This document shows, piece after piece, positions 21,379-36,900 of a DNA stretch of 64,000 bases. Source of the stretch: Rhopalosiphum padi (lineage: Eukaryota; Arthropoda; Insecta; Hemiptera; Aphididae). The stretch is from contig NC_083598.1 in NCBI RefSeq assembly GCF_020882245.1, forward strand, positions 8,487,178 through 8,551,177, written 5' to 3'. Numbering within the stretch: position 1 is the first letter of the stretch; each line of letters opens with the position of its first letter. Below the pieces are notes generated by a model. The model was not told where the DNA came from, made no database searches, and saw nothing but the letters and a program-made list of their open reading frames with translations. The position numbers and the translations under genes were made by a program.

Positions 21379-23895
21379 TTAGACTTCATTACAAGCCAAG
21401 TAGAGTTGACGACAGTCATCTCCAGATCGTCCACGTCTTCCAGCGTCATAATATACTTCAAAAGGTGCATTACCAGTCCTTTGTAGCAAGAAACTTGTTG
21501 CATATCTAGAATAATAAGTTATTTATAATATTATTATTTTGAAACAATCAAGCTTATATAAACCATTAAGGAATTAACCCATTACATTATTAACACATCA
21601 TAAATTCAATAAAAATTAAAACTAAGATATTAATAAATATTATTTTCTTACGTTCCAAGTTGACAATATATGGCACTAGAACTTGATGTTTCGCCTGAAC
21701 ATTCTTTGTTAGCTTCGCATACAAACTTCTGAGCGCAAACATCATTAGCCGTATTCATTGTTTTCATATATCCCTGATTTAATAAAAAAAAAAATTATTA
21801 TTTTTTTATTTCAAAATAAAATATTAATGTAAAATATCTTACTTTGAACATGGATAAGCTGGCTACAGCAGCATCAGACATGGCGTCTTTTTTACCTAAA
21901 GATCTAGCTGACATAGATCTGTGACTGAATGATGTTTTCAAAGCATCCAAAAGATTCACAACGATATTGATGAACTGTTAACATTACGTATTTATTTTAA
22001 ATATTTTAAACACAAATTAAGAATTATAAAAACAGTTGCCTATAAAAAGTTAATTTGGGTGGTAGCTAAAGCAGTGTGTGGGTATCTTACCTCTCCAGCT
22101 TGTTTGGCCATGGTGGCCACTTGATCGGGATCCCTGCTGCCAAGTACTGTAGATAAGACCGCCGCCAATACACCCTACGTACCGTGCCACCATATACCAA
22201 TTCATTAAATATTTATAAAAAGAAGAAAAGCATGTTTTGATCCTAAGGACCGGGGACTTGAAGCTTAATATTACTTTATTACGGATATTAATTTATTGTT
22301 TCCATATTATATTCTAATTTTAAATATCAGTGAATATATTTAAAATATGTATAATGTATAGTTTTGTGATATAATATATACATATAGGTAATAACTAAAC
22401 ATAAATACTTAATATTTTGAAAAATAATCTAAAAATAACTACATAGAATAGATAAGCAAATAAGTATAGTTTATCAATTTTCTTCACTAAAAGCCATAAT
22501 AATAAAAGTCAATAGGTACTACATTATAAATTTATAATGTATTTAAATAAGCAAATATTCGTTTTTTTTTATCTAAAAGTTTTTCATAAATATGTTATGT
22601 ATTCATATTTCATATCTACATGTAGAATATTGTGATCAATTTTGAAAATTGAAAGTAAATTACCAAAATGTTATCAATTGCATAAATAAACAACAATTAC
22701 CAAGTAAGTTGTTTTTTTAATTCTATTAAAAATATTAAGATAGTAATCATAACATTTTATATAATATTCAGATCATTTAAGAAGCGTTTGAATCATTTAC
22801 TTAAAACTAAATAAATTTAACGACTTACTTAATATTTATGCATTATAGTCAGAAGCTAAATATTTATACAAAATAGTATTTTAACATTAATACGAGTAGG
22901 TATTTAATATAGTGACAGATTATAGAAGGTGTATATTTAAGTTCTCGTATACCTACTATAACCCCCGGTCCAAATTTCATTTATACATTTTATTTTATTT
23001 AATAGATGGTTCAAAACATCAAAACTAAACAAGTAATTTGACATAATATTTTAATTAAACGATAAATATAAGTTAAATTTATAAATAAAATATTTAAATA
23101 TATTTTTTGAAGATTGATGATTGGACCATCCATTATAATAAGTTTCATATAATATATACATAGTGTTTATTTTAATATTGTTAATTACCTGCATTGGAGA
23201 AGAGTTATCAACTTTATCAATTCCGTCTCCCGCTACATTACCACCGCCCAAAAATGCGGTTAAAATTTTCAAACCTACAGATAACAAATTAGCCCAAGGC
23301 GATGTTGGAGCGATAGCCTAAAGACAAAAATTATAAATTTATAATTATTAAAATAATTATATACTGACATTTTTTAAATGATATCTATAAATAATAAATG
23401 AATCTAGTTTGTACCTGGTCACCGTCCAAAACATCTGATTTACTAGGTCCGGCGGCTGCACTTGCTGGATTGAACAGCATTTGCATTATCATTCCCAAAA
23501 CACTACTCCACGAAAAACCACCCGCTGCGTCTTGCTAAAAGGTAAAACATTACATTGTAATTATTTTATATTATTTTTTTATTTACAATCGTGTTTTGTT
23601 ATCTAACCGATATAGAATTGGTTTGTACATCTTCCAAGTCATTACGATCTTCTACAACTCCTGCAGTTGATGACACTACTTTTTTACTAGAATTTGGTTT
23701 TTCCACAAATTTTCTTGCATCTTGTTCAGGTTGATAAACCGGATAATTTCCTTGATAGACGGGACGTTGTGGTTCATATTGACTTTGTGCTTGAGAAGAA
23801 CGATGTTCTTGTGGGTAGGTGAATACGGCCGGTGCCATCAGTGTGGTTCCCATCAGGCACAGGAAAGCCCATCCTATAGCCTGTTTGTTGGCCAT
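21379..23895 (-). CDS. Secreted seven-exon protein, 333 residues, unknown function
   Basis: Exons 23895-23608, 23534-23415, 23317-23189, 22174-22091, 21974-21843, 21773-21652 and 21505-21379 join with fully consistent phases and GT-AG sites. The N-terminus is a signal peptide (WAFLCLMGTTLMAPAVF, residues 9-25), followed by a Tyr/Gln/Pro-rich stretch (residues 27-60, e.g. YEPQRPVYQGNYPVYQ). Exons two to five encode amphipathic, Gly/Ala-containing helices (SVLGMIMQMLFNPASAAAG, NLLSVGLKILTAFLGGG). The C-terminus carries paired cysteines: CAQKFVC (C-x5-C), CSG...YC, and CRQLYLAC (C-x6-C). This looks like a complete extracellular insect protein, possibly of cuticle or haemolymph; I cannot name the family. 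An acceptor just 5' of the ATG implies an untranslated upstream exon. The gene at 52.6 kb shares the cysteine layout. Confidence 0.85.
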
Positions 23896-26800
23896 AATTT
23901 GATCTGGGAAAATAATAGCGTAAATATAATATTATATATTTTTAAAATAATAATTTTAAATCTAGTAGTTTACTAGTATTATACCACTGTGCTAGCCTCT
24001 ACTAATTTCAATATAATATACATTATACAACCTATACCTAATTTATAAATAGATACAATATCCGTGGAATAATAAAAAAAAAATATGAAAAGCTATTTTT
24101 ATACTATATTAGAAAAATTATATTTTATAACTCAAAAAGACCAAATTATAATTAAATATTATTTTCATTTTCAGTAAAAATTAATATTTATTATATAATA
24201 TATTTATTCATATTTCATACATATGTTTATCATTACAAATTACAATAATTGAATCTTTATCATTATTTAAATATTGTTTTATAGTTGTATACATAATAAT
24301 AAAGTAATCACTAAAATGATATCTAAAAACCGGTTTTACAATATTATCCAATGCATATTATTTGTGCAACTTTCTTCTAGTGTCTAAAGTAATATTTTTG
24401 TCATGTTAATTATTGTAGAGTTCAAAAACCTTGCATTTCATACCTCACATTTCAACGTCAATGACCCTGATCATTGAAATGCATTATTATTAATAACGCG
24501 TCTTCGTAATGAATATTAAATTGACCCAACAATATTAAATAATAATGATGAGTGATGACCTAAGTGACTATAATATGATTTGTATATGGCGTATATCTAT
24601 GTGTTTTAGTACCTACTTAGTGAGTTTACCGGTACTAACAAATTTTAATTTCTCCTGAAACAGTTTTGTATATGTACAAAGTTGCGTATACAATTTATTT
24701 ATTTTAGTAGTCATCATATTTAAAAACGTTAAGGTTTGTTTTGATAGTTTAAAAAAATAATTGCTATAAGTAATAATTATATATTAATATCTAACAATAT
24801 AACATACAAATGTACGAATTACCAATGAATATTATATTTTGAACTATATTTTACATAATCGGTATAATTCTACAGTATGTATTTAGTCACAATAATGATC
24901 CACCAATCACCATTAGATGCAATTTTAAATAATAAATACCGCTTGGACAGCAACCACTTAGGTTAATGGGTGTGTAGGTCAAAACTTAGGAATTTCATTT
25001 TGCCAATGTATACCTACCTACTTATCGATTATATTATTATAGTGTACATTATATACCTATCAAAATTATGTTTACGTGGTTATGTCCCGATCTTCGATAA
25101 GAGAAAGAAATACTTTCGTCGCGGTTTAGCATTAGACCGTGAAACATATTGATGTAGATATATATATAATTTTTTTTATCGCGGATAATATTTTAGTAGG
25201 TATATATTTAATTGTATTGTCTTGTTCTGTCTAGACGCTTAGAAAGTAAACACGATATGTAGGCGATCATATCTAAAAAAGTAAAAACGTAACAAATCAA
25301 TTGTTTTAAAAGGAAAAATATTAGATGTATATCATTTTTTATGCATCACACACTGCAGTGGATGAGCTTATACCTATAATAGCAAGTAGCAATAAAATAA
25401 TAATATAATGTAAAATGTATGCCATGCAGATGTGGATTATAAGTACATTTCGATTTCTATGGATTAATTTTTATGGTAATGGAACGAAATTACTAGCTAT
25501 TTTAAATTATAATTTATAAGATGTATTAATGTTGGTATAAATTTACGCTGTGTGCACTGAAGACAATAGATTAGATATTTTGCATCGTTCACGTATAGTA
25601 TGAACAAACATAATTCTAATTAACATAGTTTTTTTTTCATTGTATCTATTACTTATTATTATTATTATTATTATATAAAGCATTTTTAATTAACCTAATT
25701 CGACGGATTATATTTTGATAATTATTATATTGGTTAACAATAAAAAAAACTTAAATTTTTTTAACAACGGTTTTGTCGATGCTTTTTAATTTTATATACA
25801 TAATTTTAATTATTGTAATTTAGATAATTATGTATTTATAAATAGAAGTATATTAATTTTTCAACTTGAAAATTAATAATTAGTTGTCAAATAATTAACT
25901 TTTTGACGCTCTCCATAAGATTGATACAATTTAAAATAAAATAAAAATAATTGCGTATTAGAATAGATTCAATTAAATATTCAAATTTAAGTAGTTATCT
26001 TTTGATCATTATACACAGTACACACTTCACATTAAAAAAAAGTTACAATAACATTTCATTAAAAACCCTTTTACGACCATTTTTCTTCAATTATTTATTT
26101 CTTACTTATTGGGATAAATATTTTTTAATATAATTTTAAAACAATGAAACTGTAACAACTGAAATTTAAAATAAAATTGTATATTTAATATAATATGCAC
26201 ATAATTTAAACATATTTTATATGTATATACTATATATCATACATAACATTAATTTTAAATATTAGGTTCTAACCTACAAAACGATAAAAATGGATGTTTT
26301 TAAAACAGCATTGTGTTAGAGATCCTGGGAATGCAACTACCGACAAAAAGTGGCCCACGCTTAACCTTGACCACCATTGCCTGTGTCACGCATACGCAAC
26401 AATAACCAAGTAACCCACATAGTCCGGTCAGTTACTTTCATTTAAATAGTAAATATCTACCATACTTTTTCTTATTTAAAGACTGTCCCATCATTGTTTT
26501 TACTTCCTCATATACTAATATATATTTCGTTGACCTAGATTTTGGTACGTTTTTCTTATAACTCTTAAACATTTCCGATATTATATAATGACATATATAT
26601 TATAATATTAAATTTATAACTCATAATTTCTGTCAGATTTATTTATACTTAAGATAATAATCTTATGATTTAATTTTGATTATTTGCAAATACAAATTGT
26701 ATTATATATTATCATTACATAATATATAGTATAATTTATGTATTAAAGAAAAATTAAAACATAAATAAAACTGCATTTTATACATGCAACGTCTGGTATT

Positions 26801-27859
26801 ATAGTCATGATGGCAACTTTGTCGATAGATGTTTTCTTTGTACAAATTTCACTTTGTAATTGGAACCGATATTTATGCCTATTGCCTATGACACATAGTT
26901 GTTGGGAGAAAGTTCGGTGAAATCATCTTGTCGACCTCATCGTATACCACCAATGTAGATACATGGCGTCGCGTGAATCATAGACATAGTATATACATTA
27001 TACACGTAAAATAGGCATCACATTTATATGAGTATATTATAAGTAGCTATATATATATATTATAATATTCTACTGCAGTTTTCAAACATTATTTATAGAT
27101 AGGTATAGATATTATTATTTATAATTATTTTATACACCAAAGTACCAGATATAGGTACACCTCGAACAGACTAATCGCTTATTAATATAATATATATATA
27201 TATATACATATAAATATATATTTGTAAATCGTAATACATACTTAAATAATTTAAATCCAGTTATTTTAAATTGTTCTCGTGTTAATAACGAAATTACGAT
27301 ACGGACATTTATAATATAAATTGTATCACATATATTTTACATATTACTATAAAAATAAAACACGCAGATTTAAAACAAAATTTTTATACACGAGTATATT
27401 TTTAGTGTGAATATATATCGTTGATATAAAAAATTATTGTAAAACTATATATAATGTGTATAATATAAGTATAAATATATCGTATATAAATAATGACATG
27501 ACATGTTTTAACTTATAATATAACGCCGTAGAATAAATACCTATACCTACCTACATAACAATATTATCTTGTATTACTTTGTTAAAGTCTAAATACTACA
27601 CATTTTTGAAACATCAAACTAAAACATTATTTATATCATATAAATAGATAAACATAATATCTACTCAATACTATGGTACACCTGTTATGTGATTTAAATT
27701 TATGAATATCCTTTAACTTTTATAAATAACAGTACTATTAGTGTATTTCAAAATCGTAGTTCAGAATATGATAATAATTATTGTTTGCAGTAATGAAAGA
27801 AAACAAATTACTACTAAATGTACTGCGTTTAAATATTAATATTATATTAATGTTCTTAC
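23896..27859. other. Gene-poor stretch, probably 5' intron of the secreted-protein gene
   Basis: A tttttcccag acceptor lies just before the start codon at 23895, so the transcript probably begins further right and this would be a 5' intron. No supported coding exon. More GC-balanced segments near 25060-25145, 26310-26430 and 26800-26980 contain no convincing frame. Confidence 0.4.
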
Positions 27860-28150
27860 CTGCGTTAAAGTCTCCAAAATATATTCTTCTCTATGTTGTC
27901 AAAGACAATATTATTATACTAATGAAACTATGCAGTAATATTTAAAGTTCAAAAATATTAACGTGATTTTAAACGAATGTATAAATTCAGCAATATTGGA
28001 ACTACCTTTTCTCGGACGGTTACTGCGACGCGACTGACGGAAGGTAAATGGCCCCTGTATAGAGTGCAACCGGTTCTCATTCCGGCAATCCCTCCTTGAA
28101 CTTGTTCCGGCCTCCGCGGGTGACCCACATTTCAAGACCACCACCACCAT
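27860..28150 (-). other. Candidate untranslated 5' exons of the secreted-protein gene
   Basis: On the minus strand, a GC-richer block 28150-28006 ends at a donor (gaaaag|gtagtt). A 31-nt block, 27890-27860, is bounded by an acceptor (acatag) and a good donor (gcag|gtaaga). Joined to the acceptor before 23895, they would form a 5' untranslated leader. The ATG at 28150 opens a frame that would end in the small exon, so it would act only as an upstream open frame. Linkage to the 21-24 kb gene is inferred from orientation alone. Confidence 0.3.
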
Positions 28151-31100
28151 TATTTATTCTTAAAAACGTATCGTAACGATGGACGTCATTAATTGTATTT
28201 TTAAACGATTTCTTCCGTGACAAAGATTATTAAGACATGGATAAATACAATTTTATTATACAAACCAAAAACAATAATATTAATATAATTTGTTTGTTCT
28301 ATATAATGTATAGGTAATAATATATAATACATTATATAAATTAATCGTACGAATAATTTTCATTGTATTCTTCACATTTTATACCCAACAATTTTATAAT
28401 TGATAAGACTGGCAAAGACTACAATTACTTTTAAGTTGCTCGTTTATGCAACTTCGTCTACAGTATAGTTTAAATTTATACTTTTTTTAAATTTTAATTA
28501 GTCTATAAAGATACCTACAATCTGTACAGTGTACATCAGGTTTTTGCAGGTTTATTGCACAATAAGTATATATATTATGTATAATTACGATAAGAGGGAA
28601 ATACATATGAATAAGTCACATATTAATGAAACTTAGTTTGATATTAAAAGGTTATAGTAAAAATTATATTTTATTTGAATCTATGATGAGGAATTCCAAA
28701 AGGAAAGAAATGGTTATGAACTTTATGGAATTCTTATGGAAGGATTCCGATGGTTTTTAGTCTAGGAAAAAACGTCTATAGAAAAGTACAACTACGTTCT
28801 TGATTGATTTATTGCCATGATCATTGTGAAGGATTATTTTATTAAGATATAAAGTGTGATATAGTTCGAAATATTTGAATTTTATTTTAAACAACCTCCG
28901 TAGAATATAAATAAAAAATAAAATGTTTAGTTTTTAGACTATAGTAAATTTATTTTTTTTCAAAAATAAATCATATAAATAGAAAAGATCTTGTGAACAT
29001 CACGAAATATACTTAATTCAATAATAGGACTAAACCGTATACTGCATGAACTCTGGATGAATACTATACTATCTACATAGAAATATTCAAAAGTATACAT
29101 TTGGGTATTTAACATTTATTTACTATATATTTACACAATTGTATATATATGCACAATATTGTATAACTGCACATTGGTATACTAGAATAATTAATATACA
29201 TGTATATGATGCATAGGTACTCTAATATCTAATATTAAATTTAGATATAATAATGCATTTAATTATGTTTTTGCTATATTTTAATGATATTCAAAATTTA
29301 AATAATTCGGTGCAAAACCAAATGAAAAAAATAAGATTCAAAATGAAAATGGTAATTATTCTATAAAACAATTAAAAGTCTAAGATGTTTTAATTAAAAA
29401 AAGTGAAACTTGTAAATTTTACAATAGTAAAATATTTTTAGATTTATTTATTATTTTAATATATGTCATCATTATAGTATTTCATATACGAGTATATAAT
29501 AGGTACTATATAAACATTATAAACTATAGCTATTATTAAGTTATTATACGACTATAATTTATTGCTCATAATATATTATATTTCTTAAGTTTGCAATATA
29601 TAGGGGTATACCGCGCGTATACTTTTCTATAAGATATATAATATTAATAACGGTTTGTATCAAAATAATTTAATTTTATAATTTTAATTTCCTGCCTATT
29701 ATTATAAATGTAATATAAATCGTAAATTCATACCTAAATGTATTATATATATTTATATACTATTAGGTAGTATAAATAGTATAATGTATTACATAATACC
29801 TATATTTAATATTTATATAAATTATAAAATTAATAATATAATAAATATTTATTATTAAAAAATAATATTAATAACACATTTTAGTATTATATAATATACT
29901 CGTAACACAGTTTATTATTATACGAAAAATAACAAATTTTAATAACCTAATAAATTGCCAAAAATTCTTCATTTATTAAAATAATTATTTATAAGTATAC
30001 TTATAAAGTTACTATAATAACTGTATCTATATACAATTTATTTAGTCACAGGGTTTAGTTTTAATTGTTATAATTATTAAAGTAATTTTTTCACAAAAAT
30101 TGTTATAGATCACGACATAGTATTTTTAACAATTTTATTGCAATAGCTGGGTAACGTATATATATTAACTATATAGGAAGATATTATATATAAGTATAAG
30201 GCATTAACGCTATTACTTACATATATTATATTTCACAAATAGTCATTATATGTATAGGTACAGACGGTAAACAGTTGTGGAATACCGTAACTAATATAGT
30301 TAAGTTAAATTTTTAATTTTATTTTTATAATGTAGAAAAATAAGTGGAATTGTATTGAGGACGCGATGTGTTCATGCATTTTAATATCCATCTAAATCTG
30401 GCTATAGCAGATTTACACGCTTATTTAATTCAATAATTAAACACCTGCAGTATATATAAATATATAATACAGCTAAACAATACACAACAATATATTTTTC
30501 AATAAATAGAATAAATAATTTTAAAGTAAACAAATTTCAAGATAAGATCATCACGAATAAAATAAAATATATATCTAACTGAATCATTATTAAAAACCAT
30601 ATAAAGCCACTTAATACGGTAATATCTGTCAACATATACTTATTATATTTTAAATTATAGATGACATATAATATGCATATATATATATATATGCAATTAC
30701 TATAGTAATTAATAATATGAAGAAATTGATGAATTTAAAAAGCATATTATTATAGGTTAACTGTTCAATGGACTATTCACCACATTGGTATAAATGTATG
30801 ATACCTATATACTCAGGGCCCGGCATTGGTAAATTGGGTTTCGGAAAAAAAAGGTAGTAAGTAAATTGTGTCCAGGAAAAAATGTTAGTATGTTAAATAT
30901 AGTAAGTCAAATTATATATTTACAGTATAAATATTGTATAATATTATATATTATTATATATTATTAATATTGTATAATGTATAATATGGTTTTTATAATA
31001 TCATGTTCTCAGTAAAAACATAAATGATAAAGATTTAACAAATTAAAATTCAGCATGATATTATTTACAACCATTTGTTGTACGCACGGTGATAGCTGAA

Positions 31101-33773
31101 AATTCACACCAAATATTTGAGGGAAATATAAATAAATTTATATATAAATAAGATATAAGTATACTATAGTATATAATAGCAAAATATCTGTATTTGCTTG
31201 TCATTTGGTTGTTTAGCTATTAAATATTTTACAACTTCTTCAGGTCTTATAAATGGCAAACTAAAAAAAATATCTAAAAAAATTGCTTTTTTTTGTTTAA
31301 ACTGTTGTATAAATATAAAATGTTAAAGTTTTAAGTTTTTAATATTTAAACATTTTAAACCTATAGTTGTACCAATGGTTTATAGCTGGGTACCCAACTT
31401 ACATACTACCTTTTTATACCCGTGACTCAATTTACCACTTTACCACTTTCAAAATGTACACACATTTTCGTGGACCCAATTTTTTCTGCTCCTCAGGGCC
31501 GTACCCAAAAAAAAATTTCGGGGCTTATACAAATCTTAGTAAGCGGTGTATAAAATAATGATGAAATCATTTCTAAGTTTCCGTAATGTGAGAAAATGTC
31601 TGTGGGGTATTGAACCCTTTCTAGACACGGCTTTGTAATATGTAGGTACCTATATTTACTATTTTACTATTATATTTTACTATATGGTACTATTTTAAAT
31701 GATTATATTGATAAATTATAATAGGTACATAATATCAAATCAATAATATATTATTATATTACATTAACATATTATACTATTTATACTATACATAAATGAT
31801 AAAAGGTACACATCATGCATTATATTATATTACTTAATAGTATGTATAATAGACAATATAGTATTCTTTTCTTAGCACATGATCATAATTATTCGGTAAG
31901 TAAGATCGTTTTTAAAATATAATAACAATAATTTTGCAAAAAAATAATAATTGTTTATACAGTCATTATATAACATTTGCATAATCGCCATTAAATATTT
32001 TGTACCTACAATTGTTTTTGTTTTGTTACTACATATATATATATATATACTATATAGGTACCAAATGGATGTCCCACGTAAGATGAAACAAATACTATCA
32101 CCGAGACACCGAAAGCCAATCAGTGGAAAATTAACGTATGTACAAGAATAATAAACATCAAACACATAACATGTTTTTCCTGTCAACTTCCTCGTGATTC
32201 CAAACACAACAAAAGTATGTAAGGCATAAAATGTTATGTATTTAAACTCAAATTATAATGGTTTCTCTTTTTTCTATAAATTATTAAAAATATTTAAAAA
32301 CAATGACAAGTAAAAGCGTAACATATATATGTTTCATAATAGTAAACATTAATTTTATTGTATGCTAACATAATTAAAATAATTTAACTAATTTGAAAAA
32401 ATGAACATTAAAATAATCAAGTTATGTAATCGACATATTTAATTTAAACAATAATAACGATAACGATATGAACTTATTAGAACACGTTTTCTAAAAATTA
32501 AATTAATTTTTGGATAAGTAATAACTAATGAAGTATAATTTTAAACTATTCAATATAATATATGGAGAGATCATATTTTAAAAGATAATTTCAAAATTAA
32601 CTTCGCACGTAAAAATATTTTTTTTACGTACGATATAATTAACGCAAAATATAATTGTGTTATTCGTATTAAACACCATAGCGTTACGGTACGGACGAGA
32701 CAGGCACATCAATTTCACAAGTCTTGAAAGAGAGCCATTATACCAAATGCGTAGTAATAAGGAGTACCTACAAAAAATATAATAATAATATAATCTTCAA
32801 ACGATTTATTATGTCCCGTTTCCGTGTATAATTTCCGTCACTTTAAATAATATATCAATTGACAATAACGGATAAATAACTATTGTATACTATAAATATA
32901 TTTAGGTATATAGTTTACCACCTAGGTAATAGAAGATATTTTATTACAGTATTCAACTATATAAGGTTAGTAAATTACAAGTATAAACCAAATATGTTTT
33001 CATTATTTCGCCTAAGCACTAAGCAGACTAGCTGAGCTACTGAGTATCTCACGAAAAATTGTTCGCATTTAAAAAAAAAATAATTGATATACTGGATCAT
33101 CGCCCTATATTGAACCGATAGGCGAACAAAGTATATCAATTTATAGGAATCGTATTGACCATCACTCAATTTTTGTGGATAGTTTCGAGTTTTCAATAAT
33201 TATTTTAATTAAAAATGGTATATATAAATAAATTATTAATTTATTCATCTGCATTACCTACTTTCCAGATGATTCTAATAATTTAATGTAAAATTTCAAA
33301 ATTTTCAAAATAAATAACACAATTTAAGTCTGCTATATATTTAAACAGAATAATTATTTAGTGAAACAGTTGTTAATCCACGATACCATTTAAAATTTGG
33401 GTAATTTTAAAAATATAAAATAAAGTGATACTGCTAAACGAGGAGGAAAATATGAAACTTTGTCTTTGAAAAGGTTAAACAATTCAAGTATCTAGAGAAA
33501 AATAAAATCCAGAATCGAGAAGATTGGAGAACAGTGACGGTGATATATTCTTAGAGACTTATGAAGTTAAAAATAATATGAAACAAAGAAACCGAAGCTT
33601 TTCTACAAATAAACTGTAGGCACAATATACATTAATATGATATGCATTTTGGCATTACAAATATATTATATTTCTTTTTGAAAGTTGATGCACAGGTATG
33701 AAAAACGAAGTCAATTTTGAAAATATATCAAATGTTATAGACTGATTTATATTATAAAATATTCACTTTGTAG
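28151..33773. other. Gene-poor AT-rich stretch
   Basis: I see no exon that I can support. TA-rich simple sequence is common (for example 30676-30694 and 32032-32047). End-like fragments of repeats occur at 30820-30850 and 31495-31530 (both cagggcc...). The longer open frames here are low-complexity and lack splice or codon support. Confidence 0.45.
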
Positions 33774-33937
33774 CAGGGGCGGCTTTAGTTCTTAGCCTGG
33801 GGGCGGGCAATAGTTTTCTTACATTAATATTATATAAAATAATACATAATTAAATCAATGAAAATATTTGACAAAATAAAGAGTAAGATGTCCTGGAGGA
33901 GGGCATGGCCCCTATGCCCCCCTAAAAGCCGCCACTG
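33774..33937. mobile_element. 164-bp hAT-type MITE
   Basis: Ends CAGGGGCGGCTTTAG and CTAAAAGCCGCCACTG are inverse copies. Flanking octamers ctttgtag (33766-33773) and ctttatag (33938-33945) match at 7/8. Non-coding, with G-rich left and C-rich right arms. Confidence 0.7.
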
Positions 33938-33945
33938 CTTTATAG

Positions 33946-36900
33946 TACATATAATAGGTACCTACAATGTCTTTATTTATAGTAATATGTGTATTATGTA
34001 ATAGAAAGCAGCTAATAGTTATTACAGTCATAAATTATAACTGTTTAAGATAAGATATCTGCATTTGAAAAAAGCTTATAGTATTTGCATGATAGCTACC
34101 AAACATATTACATCACTATTATTTTGAGTAGGTTTTATTGAGACGGAACTGTAGAATGATTCATTAAATTCGAAAGCGATTATAATAACATTTTAAAGAT
34201 GATTCAGAAATTCAAAATGGTAAGAGAGTAATTAACATTGTTACCAATTTTTTCAGGAAAAATAATTATAACAATCATAATATCATAAGCCCAACTTATA
34301 AAATGCAGGTACTTATTTAAAAATACAATTTAAACTTAAATTTCAAGTAATAAATAATACTAAAAAATATGTTAAAAATGCATTTTATATTTTTATTTTT
34401 ATTAATATTTCACAAGTACCTAGTTATAATAATTTTTTCAATTATTATAATTTTTTTCAATTTGTAATTTTGTTCGATTTATATTTAATTTTTTTGTTAA
34501 TTTACATGCATTAATTTAATAATATGTGATACAAAAATAACCCACTATAAAAGTATTTTTACTGTGCCTTCTAAAAGTTTAAAAAAAAAAAAAAACTTCG
34601 TGGTAAAAACAAGTTACGCTTTGCTATGAATCTTAATACAATAATGCATTTTAATCAGAAAATTAAGTCTTACGAATGATTTAAATACGTTTCTACTTAT
34701 ATTTCTTACAATTATTATTTATTATACATAACTGAACAATAATATAGAATTATAGACAATAGTTATTTTTTTCTAAACTTTTAATTAATTTATAACATTT
34801 AAATTAATTTATATATATATGCATAAGTTATAGAGATTTTGTTTAGAAATATTATTAAGTATTATTAAGTATAGTAAGGTATCTAAAATCTAAAATATTT
34901 AATTATAATTTATTGTCAGGTCAACTTATTCATGATTAAACAGTATAATAACAATTAATATAATAATTCGTCATTTTCTTATGAAGATGAAGAATATTTT
35001 ATTAGCCGATGGCCGATTCCTAGGCTGATGCATAGTATATTTTGTTTCGTGGAACGAGGGAAAGCGATCATAATGACTTTCTTCAGTATAGACCGGTATA
35101 GATGTATAATAATGAATGGTTAACTTTTTTTATTTTTATTTTTTATGACAAATCAGAAATTCCTATGTGGGAAATCTGTACAAACCCGTACGTGAATTTA
35201 GCTTTCTTATGTTGTAATTATCCATGTGCAATGAGTAATGAGTATTGTGCACCCATATATGCTACATTTACGGGTAAAAATTGAATTTATAAAAATAAAG
35301 AATTTTAAAAAAATCATAAAAAAAAATATTTTATAAGTACTTATACCTATTACTTAATTATAATATACGTAAATTAAAAAATATAATTATTCATTAATTC
35401 TTGTGTTTATCTAATTATATAATTATTAGATACATTTGTAACTAATAAAAACTTGTAGTTTTATTATAAACAAAGAGTGATTCATATCATTACGACATTG
35501 TTAAAACCAACATAATCATAAATGTGTTAGAACATAATACTTTCGAAAACATGAAATTCCAAGGTATAAAATCAATTTGTAGGTATAGCTATAGGTGAAA
35601 TTTCAATTTTCAATACATTTAATCTATTATGTATATAAACTCGAAAATATACATTATACGCATTTACTTTATTATACTTTCATACTCCAGGAAGAGCGTT
35701 AGTGAAGAATTTATTATGAAGTCCAAATTTATTATTTGAAAATAGTGTGATTTAATAATTTATGATTAATTTGTTTAAAATTATTTAAGTCTTATAAAAG
35801 TGAATACCTATCAAATAATATGTAAAAAAAATAATAAATGTCGTTATGAAACCTCTTCCATGCAATTAATGTTTAAAAATAATAATCGTTCTAAAAAAAT
35901 TATTCTGGTTTTGGTTAGACAATTCATACTTAATACAATAATAACATTGAAGTTTTTAGTTACAATAGTAAATAATTTTCTTTACAAACTATTTCAAATA
36001 ATTCAAACCAAAAGTTCCAAAAAATATTAGTGTTTTAGACTAGTTAGACGTAGACTTTGTAACATTGGTGTCTTGTATCTAAAGTGTAAATACAACTGTA
36101 TTATGAATATATTATACTGAATATTGTTTATATTTGTATAGCATATTTATCTGAATTCTTAAAAATAACTTTATTCGAATATGTATATTATTATAAATTT
36201 AGTTTAATTTATCTATATTAATGCATAAGAGGTTTAAAATAATATATTAATTTAAATTTATAACGTTAATTTAAATAATGCAATTTGTTTATACTGCTGT
36301 AATGTGTTTTTGTTATGCTTAACTATATAATACTTGTTTGGCCCGTTCTGGGTGTAATCGTAATTTTAACAACGCAAACCTGTATAATAGTTTTTCAAAT
36401 AGTAATGATGAGTAATGACCAATGAGATTTAAATAACGAATAAAATAAAGATCATAATATAATAAAGTAAAAACTTCCAGTTTTATAAATTTTACTAATT
36501 TTAATATAGATATATGATTTACTTTATAGCAAGGGGTGCAAATTATTTAAATTCTACGTGCCAAAAATTACCTTTTTTTCCGAGCATGCCATCAAAAATA
36601 TTATATATATTATATTCAATAAATAAACATATATATAATAAAAATATTTTAAATGTTCATGTGCCATGGATTTGCCATCTCTGCTTTATAATATAAGATA
36701 TAGTATAAAGACCTACATAATATTATCTCTATATTTGTATCTCTATAATAAGTATGTAACAAGAGTATGACGAATCATCTAACAATAAATACAAATTATA
36801 CGTAAATCTATGGGGTTACAAAAAATAATTTCTAGTTGTTTATTCTAATACTATTAAATATTTTAATTTTTTTGTGATAACCATCATAGAAATTTAATCC

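Noticed and set aside
27170..27240. TATATA runs considered as a promoter TATA box
   Set aside because: Such runs occur throughout the window as simple sequence and carry no information on their own.
31872..32207. Overlapping open frames on both strands
   Set aside because: AT-rich, Ile/Tyr/Phe-dominated, span a TA dinucleotide run, and lack splice context.
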